NCBI GenBank assembly: GCA_003537575.1
Contig: DPRS01000025.1
Coordinates: forward strand, 182,977 to 240,130
Reading direction: 5' to 3'
Source: Oxalobacteraceae bacterium
Lineage (GTDB): Bacteria > Pseudomonadota > Gammaproteobacteria > Burkholderiales > Burkholderiaceae_D
DNA: 57,154 nucleotides
Positions within the stretch are counted from its first letter, which is position 1; each line of letters opens with the position of its first letter. Positions 24,862-32,676 of this stretch are shown piece by piece. The notes beneath the pieces were generated by a model. The model had not been told where the DNA came from and ran no database searches. It saw nothing but the letters and a program-made list of their open reading frames with translations. The position numbers were made by a program, and so were the translations under genes.

Positions 24862-25176
24862 ATGCAGGAAAAAACAGAATGGGAACTCGTCGATGAACCG
24901 ATGCCGCAGTCGGGCTCGCAGCGGCGTTCGCAAGAGCGCGCACAGGCAAATCCGCAGGGCGCACCTGGCATGGCGCAGGTATTGAAGGCCATGATGGGGC
25001 GCTGGTGGCGCTGGAAGCTGCTGGGCGCGGCGCTTTTCACCGTGCTTGCCGTGGCCATGCTGGCCATGCTGACCGGCGTATTCGCGCTGATCGCTGCCGC
25101 CGGCGCGGTCCTGGCGATCGGCATCGGCAAGCTGCGTCAATGGACCCGCCGCCATACCGGCGCGCTGACGCCCTGA
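24862..25176 (+). CDS. Small predicted membrane protein, 104 aa
   Basis: It starts at the ATG 24862 with AAAGGA about 8 nt upstream. The N-terminal half is hydrophilic and Gln/Arg-rich (MQEKTEWELVDEP...RRSQERAQANPQG). The second half has a Trp/Arg anchor (GRWWRWKLLG) and a long hydrophobic stretch (ALFTVLAVAMLAMLTGVFALIAAAGAVLAIGI) that could form two short helices or one hairpin, then a basic tail. Family not recognised. Longer upstream frames lack a ribosome binding site. The gap to 25456 shows nothing clear. Confidence 0.6.
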   Translation: MQEKTEWELVDEPMPQSGSQRRSQERAQANPQGAPGMAQVLKAMMGRWWRWKLLGAALFTVLAVAMLAMLTGVFALIAAAGAVLAIGIGKLRQWTRRHTGALTP

Positions 25177-25455
25177 CGTCCTGACTTCACCGGTCCACCC
25201 CTCGTCTTCTCCGGTTCTGTTCAGCGCCTGAACCGACGCCTCTGCCGGTCCTGTCACGTCAACAGCAAGTACCGATGGCGTGACCCTGCAGCGGAAAATC
25301 GCATTTTGCGCAGACGCAGCTTGTCTTTGATGCGAAAATAGCGTTCTTTCCGCGCAGGACCGGATTCATCTCCGCAAGCCCCTGTTACCTGGGGCCGCCT
25401 CATACAGGCTTGCTCGCCGCCGGAGCGACAGCGTCGCCACGAGAATACTGAACAG

Positions 25456-26079
25456 ATGTTGCTGACTACGATATACATCATTGCCATCATCGCCGAAGCG
25501 ATGTCCGGCGCCATCATGGCCATGCGTCGCGGCATGGATTTATTCGGCATTTGCCTGATTGGCATCATTACCGCGCTTGGCGGCGGCACCATCCGGGATA
25601 TGCTGCTCAATCATTACCCCATCGGCTGGGTGAAGCATCCGGAATACCTTCTGTACACCACGCTGGCCGCCATCGCCACGACTTTTACGGTGCGCCACTT
25701 GCATCATCTGCGCTATGTATTCCTGCTGGTGGATGGCCTGGGCCTGGTGGCCTTCACGATCATCGGCTGCAATATCGGCCTGGAGAGCGGCGTGCATGTC
25801 AGCATTGCCATCATCGCCGGCATGGTGACCGGCGTGTTCGGCGGCTTGCTGCGCGACCTCCTGTGCCACCAGATGCCGCTGGTCTTGCAAAAGGAAATCT
25901 ATGCCATGGTTTCCCTCGCGGCGGGCGCCGCCTACGTGGCCATGCTCAAGGTCGGCATCAACACCGGCACCGCTTCGGTCGTGGCGCTGGCCGGCGGCGT
26001 GCTGTTCCGCATGCTGGCGATTCATTACCGCTGGCAGCTGCCGAGTTACAAGAACGCCGACATTCGCGGATTCGACTAA
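25456..26079 (+). CDS. Trimeric intracellular cation channel (TRIC/YadS) family protein
   Basis: A 207-residue membrane protein of about seven hydrophobic helices built from two similar halves. Each half carries the family signature: ITALGGGTIRDMLL in the first and TGVFGGLLRDLL in the second, where glycine-rich kinked helices and the Arg-Asp pair line the pore. Bacterial members (formerly UPF0126) conduct monovalent cations; the physiological role is uncertain. It is followed after about 120 bp by the HD-domain gene. Confidence 0.9.
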   Translation: MLLTTIYIIAIIAEAMSGAIMAMRRGMDLFGICLIGIITALGGGTIRDMLLNHYPIGWVKHPEYLLYTTLAAIATTFTVRHLHHLRYVFLLVDGLGLVAFTIIGCNIGLESGVHVSIAIIAGMVTGVFGGLLRDLLCHQMPLVLQKEIYAMVSLAAGAAYVAMLKVGINTGTASVVALAGGVLFRMLAIHYRWQLPSYKNADIRGFD

Positions 26080-26159
26080 AAAAGCGCTCGTTAATCCAGC
26101 AAAACAGTGCCATAATCGCCAGCAAGTTGCAAAAAAATAATACCCTTGCGGGACTCAAT

Positions 26160-26182
26160 GCAGCGGACAATGCATCCGCTGC
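26160..26182 (+). other. Leader hairpin before the HD-domain gene
   Basis: GCAGCGGA pairs with TCCGCTGC around a 7-nt loop. It ends 6 bp before the GAGGAGAC ribosome binding site of the gene starting at 26198. It may affect translation or mRNA stability; no T-run follows. Confidence 0.5.
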
Positions 26183-26197
26183 GGCACCGAGGAGACA

Positions 26198-27166
26198 ATG
26201 GCCATGCAAGCGCTCGACCATCTGGATGTCACCCATTCCGTTGACCTGACCGATCCGCAAGCAGTGTGCGCGGCCGTATGCGGGCTGCTGGAGCAGGCGA
26301 ATACCGCAGTCGACCGCGAGCTGCTCGAACGCGCGTTCGACTTTTTCGCCCGCTTGTATGCCGGTACCATGCCCGGTTACCACGGCTGCGAAACCCAGTA
26401 CCACGACATGCAGCATGCGCTGGACGTCACCCTGGCCTGCGCGCGCCTGCTGGCCGGCCACGAGCGCACGCAGCCGCCTGCCGAACGCCTCGGCGCGCCG
26501 CGGCTGACGCTCGGCGTCATCGTCGCGCTGTTCCATGACGCCGGCTATATCCGCCGCCGCCAGGACCGCCGCTGCTGGCACGGTGCCCAGTACACCCTGC
26601 ACCATGTCGGCCGCGGCGGACGCCTGCTCCGTCATTTCCTGACCGAGGAAGGGCATGGCGACTGGACCAGGCGTGCCGTCAAGCTGATCCATTTCACAGG
26701 CTATGAGATTCCGCTCGAGCAGATCCGCCTGGACGATCCGCTCGACCAGCGCCTGGGCCACCTGATCGGTAGCGCGGATCTGATTGCGCAAATGGCCGAT
26801 CGCGCCTACCTGGAAAAATGCCGGGACTACCTGTATGAGGAATTCGAGCTGGGCGGCCTTACCACAAGGCGCAATGCCGACGGCAGCGTGGAGGTGCTGT
26901 ATGGCTCCAGCCAGGATTTGCTACGCAAGACGCCGGCGTTTTACGCCGGCATGGTCAGAAAGCGGCTCGACGGCGATTTCAGGGCGGGCTACCGTTCCCT
27001 GGAACCGCTCTTCAATGGCCGCAACCCCTATATGGAAGCGATCGAACGCAACATCGCTTACCTGCAGCAGGTGCTGGACAACGATCGCCTGCAAGAGTTG
27101 TTGCGGCGACGCCCCGAACCGGTGCTGGCGCCGCCTGTGTCCAGGGGCATCGAGCGAAGGGCCTAG
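26198..27166 (+). CDS. HD-domain phosphohydrolase family protein
   Basis: A 322-residue cytoplasmic protein. Metal-binding HD-type residues are visible in order: YHDMQHALDV, VALFHDAGYI (the HD doublet), a conserved RCWHGAQYTLHHVGRGG and LIGSADLIAQM (late Asp). The pattern resembles metal-dependent phosphodiesterases of the HD/PDEase superfamily that act on nucleotides or cyclic nucleotides; the substrate cannot be read from sequence. GAGGAGACA lies directly before the ATG. Its last 4 bp overlap the end of the convergent cheZ, so the two 3' ends interfere or form antisense transcripts. Confidence 0.8.
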   Translation: MAMQALDHLDVTHSVDLTDPQAVCAAVCGLLEQANTAVDRELLERAFDFFARLYAGTMPGYHGCETQYHDMQHALDVTLACARLLAGHERTQPPAERLGAPRLTLGVIVALFHDAGYIRRRQDRRCWHGAQYTLHHVGRGGRLLRHFLTEEGHGDWTRRAVKLIHFTGYEIPLEQIRLDDPLDQRLGHLIGSADLIAQMADRAYLEKCRDYLYEEFELGGLTTRRNADGSVEVLYGSSQDLLRKTPAFYAGMVRKRLDGDFRAGYRSLEPLFNGRNPYMEAIERNIAYLQQVLDNDRLQELLRRRPEPVLAPPVSRGIERRA

Positions 27167-27984
27167 AAGCCCAAATCTCCCAGCAAGTCGTCGACGTCGC
27201 CCTGCACCAGCGCGACTCCCGGCGCCGAAGGTCCCGAGATCAGCTCGACGTGCTTTTCCTTGACCTCGGCCGGGGCATTGTCCAGCAGAAGTTGCGCGAG
27301 ATCCTGTTCGATGCCCTTGGTGACGCTGACCACCTTCTTGATGATCTGTCCGGTCAGATCCTGAAAATCCTGCGCCATCATGATTTCCAGCAGACGCGCC
27401 TTTTCCTGCTCCCCTGCGGCGGCCACGCTGCCGGCGAACGCGCGGGAATCGGCAGCCAGCACCTTGAACTCCTCGATGCCGATCTTGCCGTCGAATAGCC
27501 GGGCCCAGCGCTCTTCCATTTCGCGCCCCTGCCGGATCACCGCTTCCTGCGCCGGCATCGCTTCTTCCAGGGTGTTCAGCACTTTGATGGCGGATTGCTC
27601 GGTCAGCGCGGCGATATGCTCGAGCCTGTCCTTGGTTTCGGAAATCTGCGAATTGGCTTGCGCCAACGACTTGTCGTAGCCGAGTTCGCGCATGGAATCG
27701 TGCAGCAGGCGCACGATGCTGCCCAGGCGTTCGTACATCGAGGAGTCTGGATGGCCGGAAGCGGATGCAGCAGCCGCAGCGGCGCAGTCCGGCGCAGCGG
27801 CGGGATCGCCGGCGGCAGCGGGCGGCTTCTCCAGGCTCAGCCCGGATACCGCGTGGAAGTAAGGCGCTAGGTCATCCTCCGCATCGGCGCCGGCAGCGGC
27901 GGGCGCTTCGGTTGGCACTGCCTGACCGTAGCGCGCCGCCTCGGCGTCGAACAGCGCTTCCAGATCGTCCGTTTCATTCGACAT
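27163..27984 (-). CDS. cheZ: Protein phosphatase CheZ
   Basis: CheZ dephosphorylates CheY-P and resets the flagellar motor signal. The 273-residue protein has an Ala/Pro/Asp-rich N-terminus (about residues 1-85), a long helical hairpin, the catalytic segment MMAQDFQDLTGQIIKKV containing the Asp and Gln that correspond to D143 and Q147 of E. coli CheZ, and the C-terminal CheY-binding peptide VDDLLGDLGF. It stands alone here: no cheY, cheA or flagellar gene lies nearby. Confidence 0.93.
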   Translation of the reverse strand: MSNETDDLEALFDAEAARYGQAVPTEAPAAAGADAEDDLAPYFHAVSGLSLEKPPAAAGDPAAAPDCAAAAAASASGHPDSSMYERLGSIVRLLHDSMRELGYDKSLAQANSQISETKDRLEHIAALTEQSAIKVLNTLEEAMPAQEAVIRQGREMEERWARLFDGKIGIEEFKVLAADSRAFAGSVAAAGEQEKARLLEIMMAQDFQDLTGQIIKKVVSVTKGIEQDLAQLLLDNAPAEVKEKHVELISGPSAPGVALVQGDVDDLLGDLGF

Positions 27985-28099
27985 AAACCATGACTCCTAA
28001 AATGATGCTTGCTGGCGCATACATGATGTTGCTGTATGGCAAAAAGATGTTTGGGTAATGGTACAACGCTTCATCGGCCCGCGCACCAGTATTGATATC

Positions 28100-28120
28100 G
28101 CCTATTCCGGGAGAATAGGC
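28100..28120. other. 8-bp inverted repeat next to a hypothetical gene's 3' end
   Basis: GCCTATTC pairs with GAATAGGC around a 5-nt loop (CGGGA). It lies immediately after the stop of the minus-strand gene at 28125 and upstream of cheZ. No T-run follows, so it could be a weak terminator, an mRNA-stabilising hairpin or an operator for cheZ. Confidence 0.5.
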
Positions 28121-28124
28121 AGTC

Positions 28125-28562
28125 TTACCACAGATTTTTTCTGATTCTGAAATCGTGGTCGGTGACGATCCGGGTCGTTTCGATCAGGCTGCTCAAGCCC
28201 AGCAGCAGCTGGGTCAGCCTGGCGCCCGGCATGGGCCAGATCCGGGAGGGCGGCGGATTGCTTCCGGTGGCTGCGATGATGACCGGAGCCACCCACTCAG
28301 CTTCCGGCGTCACATCCAGCACGACATCGCCTTCGGGATCGGTATGCATGAAAATCTCGCCGCCATGCGTCAGCCTGAAGCAGATGCCATGGCGCCCGGC
28401 ATGCGGCTTACTGACCGCCAGCCGCAAATCCCGATTGAACTGGTCGATCCAGGCTTCCACATCGTAGCTGCTCGTCAGGACGATCCAGGGGCGCTCCCTG
28501 AACGCGTTTTCTTGTTCGTCCTCTTGCCCGTCTTCATGCTTGTTATCCGCTGCTTCCATCAT
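28125..28562 (-). CDS. Hypothetical acidic protein, 145 aa
   Basis: The start is set at the ATGATG near 28560; longer frames reach into the divergent permease gene. The first 20 residues are very acidic (EAADNKHEDGQEDEQENAF), followed by ERPWIVLTSSYDVEAWIDQFNRDLRL, a beta-rich middle (ICFRLTHGGEIFMHTDPEGDVVLDV) and a C-terminal helix (RLTQLLLGLSSLIETTRIV). No family recognised; size, acidity and alternating strands and helices are reminiscent of small secretion chaperones, but this is only an impression. Confidence 0.55.
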   Translation of the reverse strand: MMEAADNKHEDGQEDEQENAFRERPWIVLTSSYDVEAWIDQFNRDLRLAVSKPHAGRHGICFRLTHGGEIFMHTDPEGDVVLDVTPEAEWVAPVIIAATGSNPPPSRIWPMPGARLTQLLLGLSSLIETTRIVTDHDFRIRKNLW

Positions 28563-28692
28563 TGCTCTACGCTTTCCGACTGGCCAATCAAACCGCCGAG
28601 TATCGCCATCCCGACGGATTCTTGCAAGTCCGATGCCACAGTCGGGTAATATTGCGATGAAAACAACCAATTGACGCTGCCGGCGGAAAAAC

Positions 28693-29751
28693 ATGCCCAA
28701 TCCCGAGCTACAAAACAAAGCATTCCTTTTGCTTCTGGTCGCTGTTTCCGTGGCCTTTGCATGGATCATGCGTCCTTTCTACGGCGCCATCTTCTGGGGG
28801 GCAGCGTTTGCCATCCTGTTTGCGCCGCTATTCCGCAAGCTGCTGGTGCGCTTTCAGGGGCGACGCAATCTGGCGGCAGGGATCACGCTGCTGCTGTGCG
28901 TGCTGATCGTCATCCTGCCGCTGACCGTGGTGGTTTCCTCTCTGATCAACGAAGGCACCCATCTGGTCGAGCGGCTGAGCGCCGCACCGCCGGACTTTGG
29001 CGCCTATTACCAGCGGATTTTGCAACTGCTGCCGGCGCCGCTGGAGCGTCTGCTCGAGCGCCAGGGCTGGAGCGACATGGCGCAACTGCAGTCGCGATTG
29101 AGCACGATGCTGGCGCAAGTCAGCCAGCTCCTGGTGGCGCGGGTGTTCAATATCGGCCAGGGCACCTTCGATTTCCTGATCAGTTTCACGGTCATGCTGT
29201 ATTTGTTGTTTTTCCTGCTGCGCGACGGCGCCAGCGTAGCCGACAGCATCCGGCGCGCGCTGCCGATCAGCACCGAGCACCAGAAACTCTTGATCAGCAA
29301 GTTTACTACCGTGCTGCGCGCCACGGTCAAGGGCAACATCGTAGTGGCGGTGGTGCAAGGCACGCTGGGAGGCATGATTTTCTGGATACTGGGCTTGCAG
29401 GGGGCGCTGCTATGGGGCACCGTGATGGCCTTCCTGTCGCTGCTGCCGGCCATCGGCGCGGCGCTGGTCTGGGCGCCGGTGGCGATTTTCCTCCTTGCCA
29501 CCGGTTCCATCTGGCAGGGCGTGACGCTGATTGTCTTTGGCGCTGTGGTGATCGGCCTGGTCGACAATCTGCTGCGCCCGATCCTGGTGGGCAAGGATAC
29601 GCAAATGCCGGATTACTTGGTGCTGATTTCCACGCTCGGCGGCATGGCGCTGTTCGGCTTGACCGGCTTTGTGCTGGGACCGGTGGTGGCGGCGCTGTTC
29701 ATCGCCGCCTGGGACCTGTTCAGGATCGAAAAGGAACACCGCAAGAATTGA
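28693..29751 (+). CDS. AI-2E family transporter (PerM/YhhT-like permease)
   Basis: A 352-residue membrane protein with about eight helices. It has two N-terminal helices (FLLLLVAVSVAFAWIMRPF and AIFWGAAFAILFAPLF), then LAAGITLLLCVLIVILPLTVV, a periplasmic or amphipathic middle with GTFDFLISFTVMLYLLFFLLRDG, and the conserved C-terminal GTLGGMIFWILGLQGALLWG, PAIGAALVW and GLVDNLLRPILVGKDTQMPDYLVLISTLGG. Members export diverse small molecules; the AI-2 name does not fix the substrate. Divergent from the acidic hypothetical gene and convergent with the glycosylase. Confidence 0.92.
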   Translation: MPNPELQNKAFLLLLVAVSVAFAWIMRPFYGAIFWGAAFAILFAPLFRKLLVRFQGRRNLAAGITLLLCVLIVILPLTVVVSSLINEGTHLVERLSAAPPDFGAYYQRILQLLPAPLERLLERQGWSDMAQLQSRLSTMLAQVSQLLVARVFNIGQGTFDFLISFTVMLYLLFFLLRDGASVADSIRRALPISTEHQKLLISKFTTVLRATVKGNIVVAVVQGTLGGMIFWILGLQGALLWGTVMAFLSLLPAIGAALVWAPVAIFLLATGSIWQGVTLIVFGAVVIGLVDNLLRPILVGKDTQMPDYLVLISTLGGMALFGLTGFVLGPVVAALFIAAWDLFRIEKEHRKN

Positions 29752-29763
29752 TTTGAGGAACGT

Positions 29764-30315
29764 CTACTTTCTGGATATCCAGGGATTGTCCTTGATGTAG
29801 AACCGCAATTCGCGGCTGGCCCACTCTCCGGCATAATCGACGCCGATGCGCGGGCGCTCGACGATGGTCAGCGGCTCTTCCGCGCCGCTGTCGGCGATAT
29901 AAAAGTCGTCGCTCAGCAAGTCATGCGCATTCAGGCGCAGATCGATGCCCATGGCCTTGCACAGCAAGCCCGGCCCGCTGGTTTTGCCCTCCAGATTGCG
30001 CACCGGCTCCAGCGCCCGCAACAGCACGGCAGAGCCATGCCCTTCGTTTTCCGTGACTGCATTCATGCAATGGTGCATGCCGTAGATCAGATAAACATAG
30101 GAAAATCCCGGCGGGCCGAACATGACCTTGGTGCGTGCCGTGATGCCCTTGGATGAATGCGCAGCCAGGTCATGCGCCCCCAGATAGGCTTCGGCCTCGA
30201 TGATGCGGCCGACGCGCTCGACGCCGTCAAGGACGTGCACCAGGTACTTGCCGAGCAGGTCGCGCGCAACTTCGGTGGTGTCGCGCGCATAGAAGGAACG
30301 CGGCAATTTGTGCAT
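29764..30315 (-). CDS. DNA-3-methyladenine glycosylase (AAG/MPG type)
   Basis: A 183-residue base-excision repair enzyme that removes alkylated purines. It has LPRSFYARDTTEVARDLLGKYLV, the catalytic EAEAYLGAHDLAAHSSKGITART (general-base Glu), VMFGPPGFSYVYLIYGMHHCMNAVTE with the DNA-intercalating Tyr region, and SGPGLLCKAMGID. I use the second ATG (30315), 4-5 nt after GAGGG; 30318 is the alternative. It lies 23 bp after the BamE-like gene, probably co-transcribed. Confidence 0.93.
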   Translation of the reverse strand: MHKLPRSFYARDTTEVARDLLGKYLVHVLDGVERVGRIIEAEAYLGAHDLAAHSSKGITARTKVMFGPPGFSYVYLIYGMHHCMNAVTENEGHGSAVLLRALEPVRNLEGKTSGPGLLCKAMGIDLRLNAHDLLSDDFYIADSGAEEPLTIVERPRIGVDYAGEWASRELRFYIKDNPWISRK

Positions 30316-30338
30316 CATGCCCTCGCATGCCGGCCGGC

Positions 30339-30845
30339 TCAGCCCGGCAGGTGGATCTCGGAGATGGAAGTCTGCGTGACCTTGCCGTTATCGATGTCGA
30401 AATGGACATTGAACATCTTGGTATCGACGCCGCTCAGAAAACGCCAGTCCCACACTTCCTCATTCTTGAGGCGGAATTGCACCACGCTACCCGGTTTGCC
30501 GAGCAGGCGGCGCACTTCGTCGCGGCTCATGCCGGGCTGGATGCGGGCGAAGCTCTCCAGCGTCAGCACCTGCCGGTAATCCTGCAGCTTGCCATGGCGG
30601 TCGATGAAAAACATCCAGGTGCGCACCCCTTCCGGACCTTTCGGGTATTCGAGCATGCGTGTGCCATCCTCCTCTTCGCGCACAGTCTCCGGCTTGCCCA
30701 TGGCCATGCGCACATCGGCTTCGGATGAAACGCCCTTGCCCAGCTTGTTCAAGCCGGCCTCCTCGATCGGCCGCCCGCTCTGGTCGCAGGCGAACAGCAG
30801 CACACAGACCGCCGACAAAAAAAGTTTGCGCAAACTGGCATGCAT
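30339..30845 (-). CDS. BamE-like outer membrane lipoprotein
   Basis: A 168-residue lipoprotein: signal peptide MHASLRKLFLSAVCVLLFA followed by the lipidation Cys at position 20 (lipobox LFAC). Two copies of a SmpA/BamE-like pattern are visible: GVSSEADVRMAMGKPETVREEEDGTRMLEY and GMSRDEVRRLLGKPGSVVQFRLKNEEVWDWRF. BamE proteins stabilise the BamABCDE machine that inserts outer membrane beta-barrels, but this protein is longer than the usual BamE (about 110-120 aa) and is probably a paralog of unknown role. Confidence 0.8.
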   Translation of the reverse strand: MHASLRKLFLSAVCVLLFACDQSGRPIEEAGLNKLGKGVSSEADVRMAMGKPETVREEEDGTRMLEYPKGPEGVRTWMFFIDRHGKLQDYRQVLTLESFARIQPGMSRDEVRRLLGKPGSVVQFRLKNEEVWDWRFLSGVDTKMFNVHFDIDNGKVTQTSISEIHLPG

Positions 30846-31194
30846 GACGCTTGCTCCCGGAACGGTTGGTTGGATGTGGATACCGGCATGAATAGAACGA
30901 TTTCAGTGATTCGGGCCTGCCGTCGCATGACTATATCCTCAGCTTGCCGTTTCATCACTGAACTCATTAATAGTGGACAGTCTGTCAAACGATAGCATAC
31001 CTGGCAATTCCTCCTATCGTCTTCGCCATCCGACCAATCCTCTTGAGCTGCTGTTCATCTTGCCATCTCCATCGTCAATAAGAGCAAGTCAAATCTCGGT
31101 GGAAACTTTCTTGAACTTTTTTGCTCAAATTCAACTCGTTGCCTTTCTTCATAAAAGAAAGGTATTTCCTCATCATACGAACAAGAAAGCCCAC
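30846..31194. other. Intergenic region between divergent lipoprotein and beta-helix genes
   Basis: It should hold both promoters, but I find no convincing -35/-10 pair. A short palindrome GACAGTCTGTC lies at 30973-30983. The stretch 31085-31190 is AT-rich. A frame from 30973 is open into the beta-helix gene but lacks a ribosome binding site and would bury the signal peptide. Confidence 0.4.
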
Positions 31195-32649
31195 ATGTCT
31201 TCTTGCAAATTTGCCACCGTTGCCACTACCATGCCGCCCCAATCGTTTCTCGCTGCCGCCGTGGCGCTGGCTTTAGCCGCCCCACTGACCAATGCCGCGG
31301 CAGCCACCCTGAGTGTCGGCCCCGGCAAAGCCTTTGCCACGCCTTGCCAGGCATTGACGCGCGCCGTCGCCGGCGACGTGGTAGAAATCGATGGCTCGGT
31401 CAGCTATACCGGTGATGTCTGCTCCTTTGCCGCTGATAACCTGACCATTCGCGGCGTCAACGGCCGCCCGAAAATCGATGCGGCCGGCAGATATGCCGCC
31501 GGCAAGGGGATCTGGGTCGTCCAGGGCAAAGCCAACGTCATCGAGAATGTCGAAATGTTCGGCGCCAAGGTACCGGACCGGAACGGCGCGGCGATCCGTC
31601 TGGATGGCGTGAGCCTGACTGTCCGCAGAAGCTATTTGCATGACAATGAAAACGGTATCCTGACCAGCAATGACGGCGTCAGCGATATCGTCATCGAGAA
31701 TACCGAATTCAGCCGCAACGGCTATGGCGATGGTTACTCGCACAACCTGTATGTCGGCCATGTCAACAGCCTGACTTTCCGCTACAACTATTCGCACGAC
31801 GCCAATGTCGGCCATAATCTGAAGTCGCGCGCCAAGGTCAACACGATTGTCTACAACCGTTTTTCCAGCAGCGGCGCCGGCCAGCCCAGCTATGAAATCG
31901 ACTTGCCCAACGCCGGCACGTCCTATGTCATCGGCAACGTGGTGCAGCAGCCTGCCTATCACCAGAACGGCAACCTGCTGACCTACGGCACCGAGGGTGC
32001 CAGCAACCCTGGCCACGACCTGTACGTGGTCAACAATACCTTCATCAACGATTACAGCTCCGGCGGCAACTTCATCCTGGTTGGCAGCACGGTCACCCAG
32101 CCGGTGCTGATCCAGAATAATATCTTCGCCGGCACCGGCACCATGACCAACCAGACGCTGGCCACCCTGAAAAACAATTACCAGTCGCTCTTGCCGGCTT
32201 TCATCGACCGCGCGAACTTCGATCTGCGCCCTGCGGCCGGCGCGCCGTTCATCGATGCCGGCTCGGCGCCGGGAATGAGCGCTGCCGGCGCTTCGCTGGT
32301 TCCGGTCAGCGAATACCGGCATGTCGCCGCCAGCCAGGCCAGGGCAGTCGCCGGCCAGCTCGATATCGGCGCCTATGAAGCAGCGGCTGCCGCCACGACC
32401 ACCACCAGCACCGCCGCATCGACGACGACCACACGCGCCACCACGACATCGACGCAAGCAGCGACGACAACGACGCAGGCCCCGACGACAACGACGACGC
32501 AAGCCGCGACGACTAGCACGCAGGCGACCACCACCACCTCGACTGCGCGTCCGACCACGACCACCGCGGCGAGCACCACGACGACCTCGTCGGTGACGAC
32601 AACCACGCTCAAGCAGCAGAAGCGGCGATGGAATTGGCGATGGCAATAA
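31195..32649 (+). CDS. Secreted right-handed beta-helix protein with Thr-rich tail
   Basis: A 484-residue exported protein. The signal peptide is about residues 13-38 (SFLAAAVALALAAPLTNAAA). The body has repeated beta-helix rungs with Asn/Asp ladders and parallel-beta-helix repeat patterns (NVIENVEMFGAKV, SLTVRRSYLHDNENGILTSNDG, DIVIENTEFSRNG, SLTFRYNYSHDANVGHNLKSRA), like pectate-lyase-fold polysaccharide lyases; no catalytic set could be assigned. The repeats end with DIGAYEAA, then a 71-residue segment with 42 Thr (DNA 32395-32607), and a basic, aromatic end KQQKRRWNWRWQ. The ATG at 31195 directly precedes the signal peptide. Confidence 0.85.
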   Translation: MSSCKFATVATTMPPQSFLAAAVALALAAPLTNAAAATLSVGPGKAFATPCQALTRAVAGDVVEIDGSVSYTGDVCSFAADNLTIRGVNGRPKIDAAGRYAAGKGIWVVQGKANVIENVEMFGAKVPDRNGAAIRLDGVSLTVRRSYLHDNENGILTSNDGVSDIVIENTEFSRNGYGDGYSHNLYVGHVNSLTFRYNYSHDANVGHNLKSRAKVNTIVYNRFSSSGAGQPSYEIDLPNAGTSYVIGNVVQQPAYHQNGNLLTYGTEGASNPGHDLYVVNNTFINDYSSGGNFILVGSTVTQPVLIQNNIFAGTGTMTNQTLATLKNNYQSLLPAFIDRANFDLRPAAGAPFIDAGSAPGMSAAGASLVPVSEYRHVAASQARAVAGQLDIGAYEAAAAATTTTSTAASTTTTRATTTSTQAATTTTQAPTTTTTQAATTSTQATTTTSTARPTTTTAASTTTTSSVTTTTLKQQKRRWNWRWQ

Positions 32650-32676
32650 GATAAGCGCCGCGCAGCGCGGGTCGCC

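Noticed and set aside
32395..32607. ACC/ACG triplet repeats as a CRISPR or minisatellite
   Set aside because: The repeats are in frame and encode the Thr-rich tail; no spacer structure.
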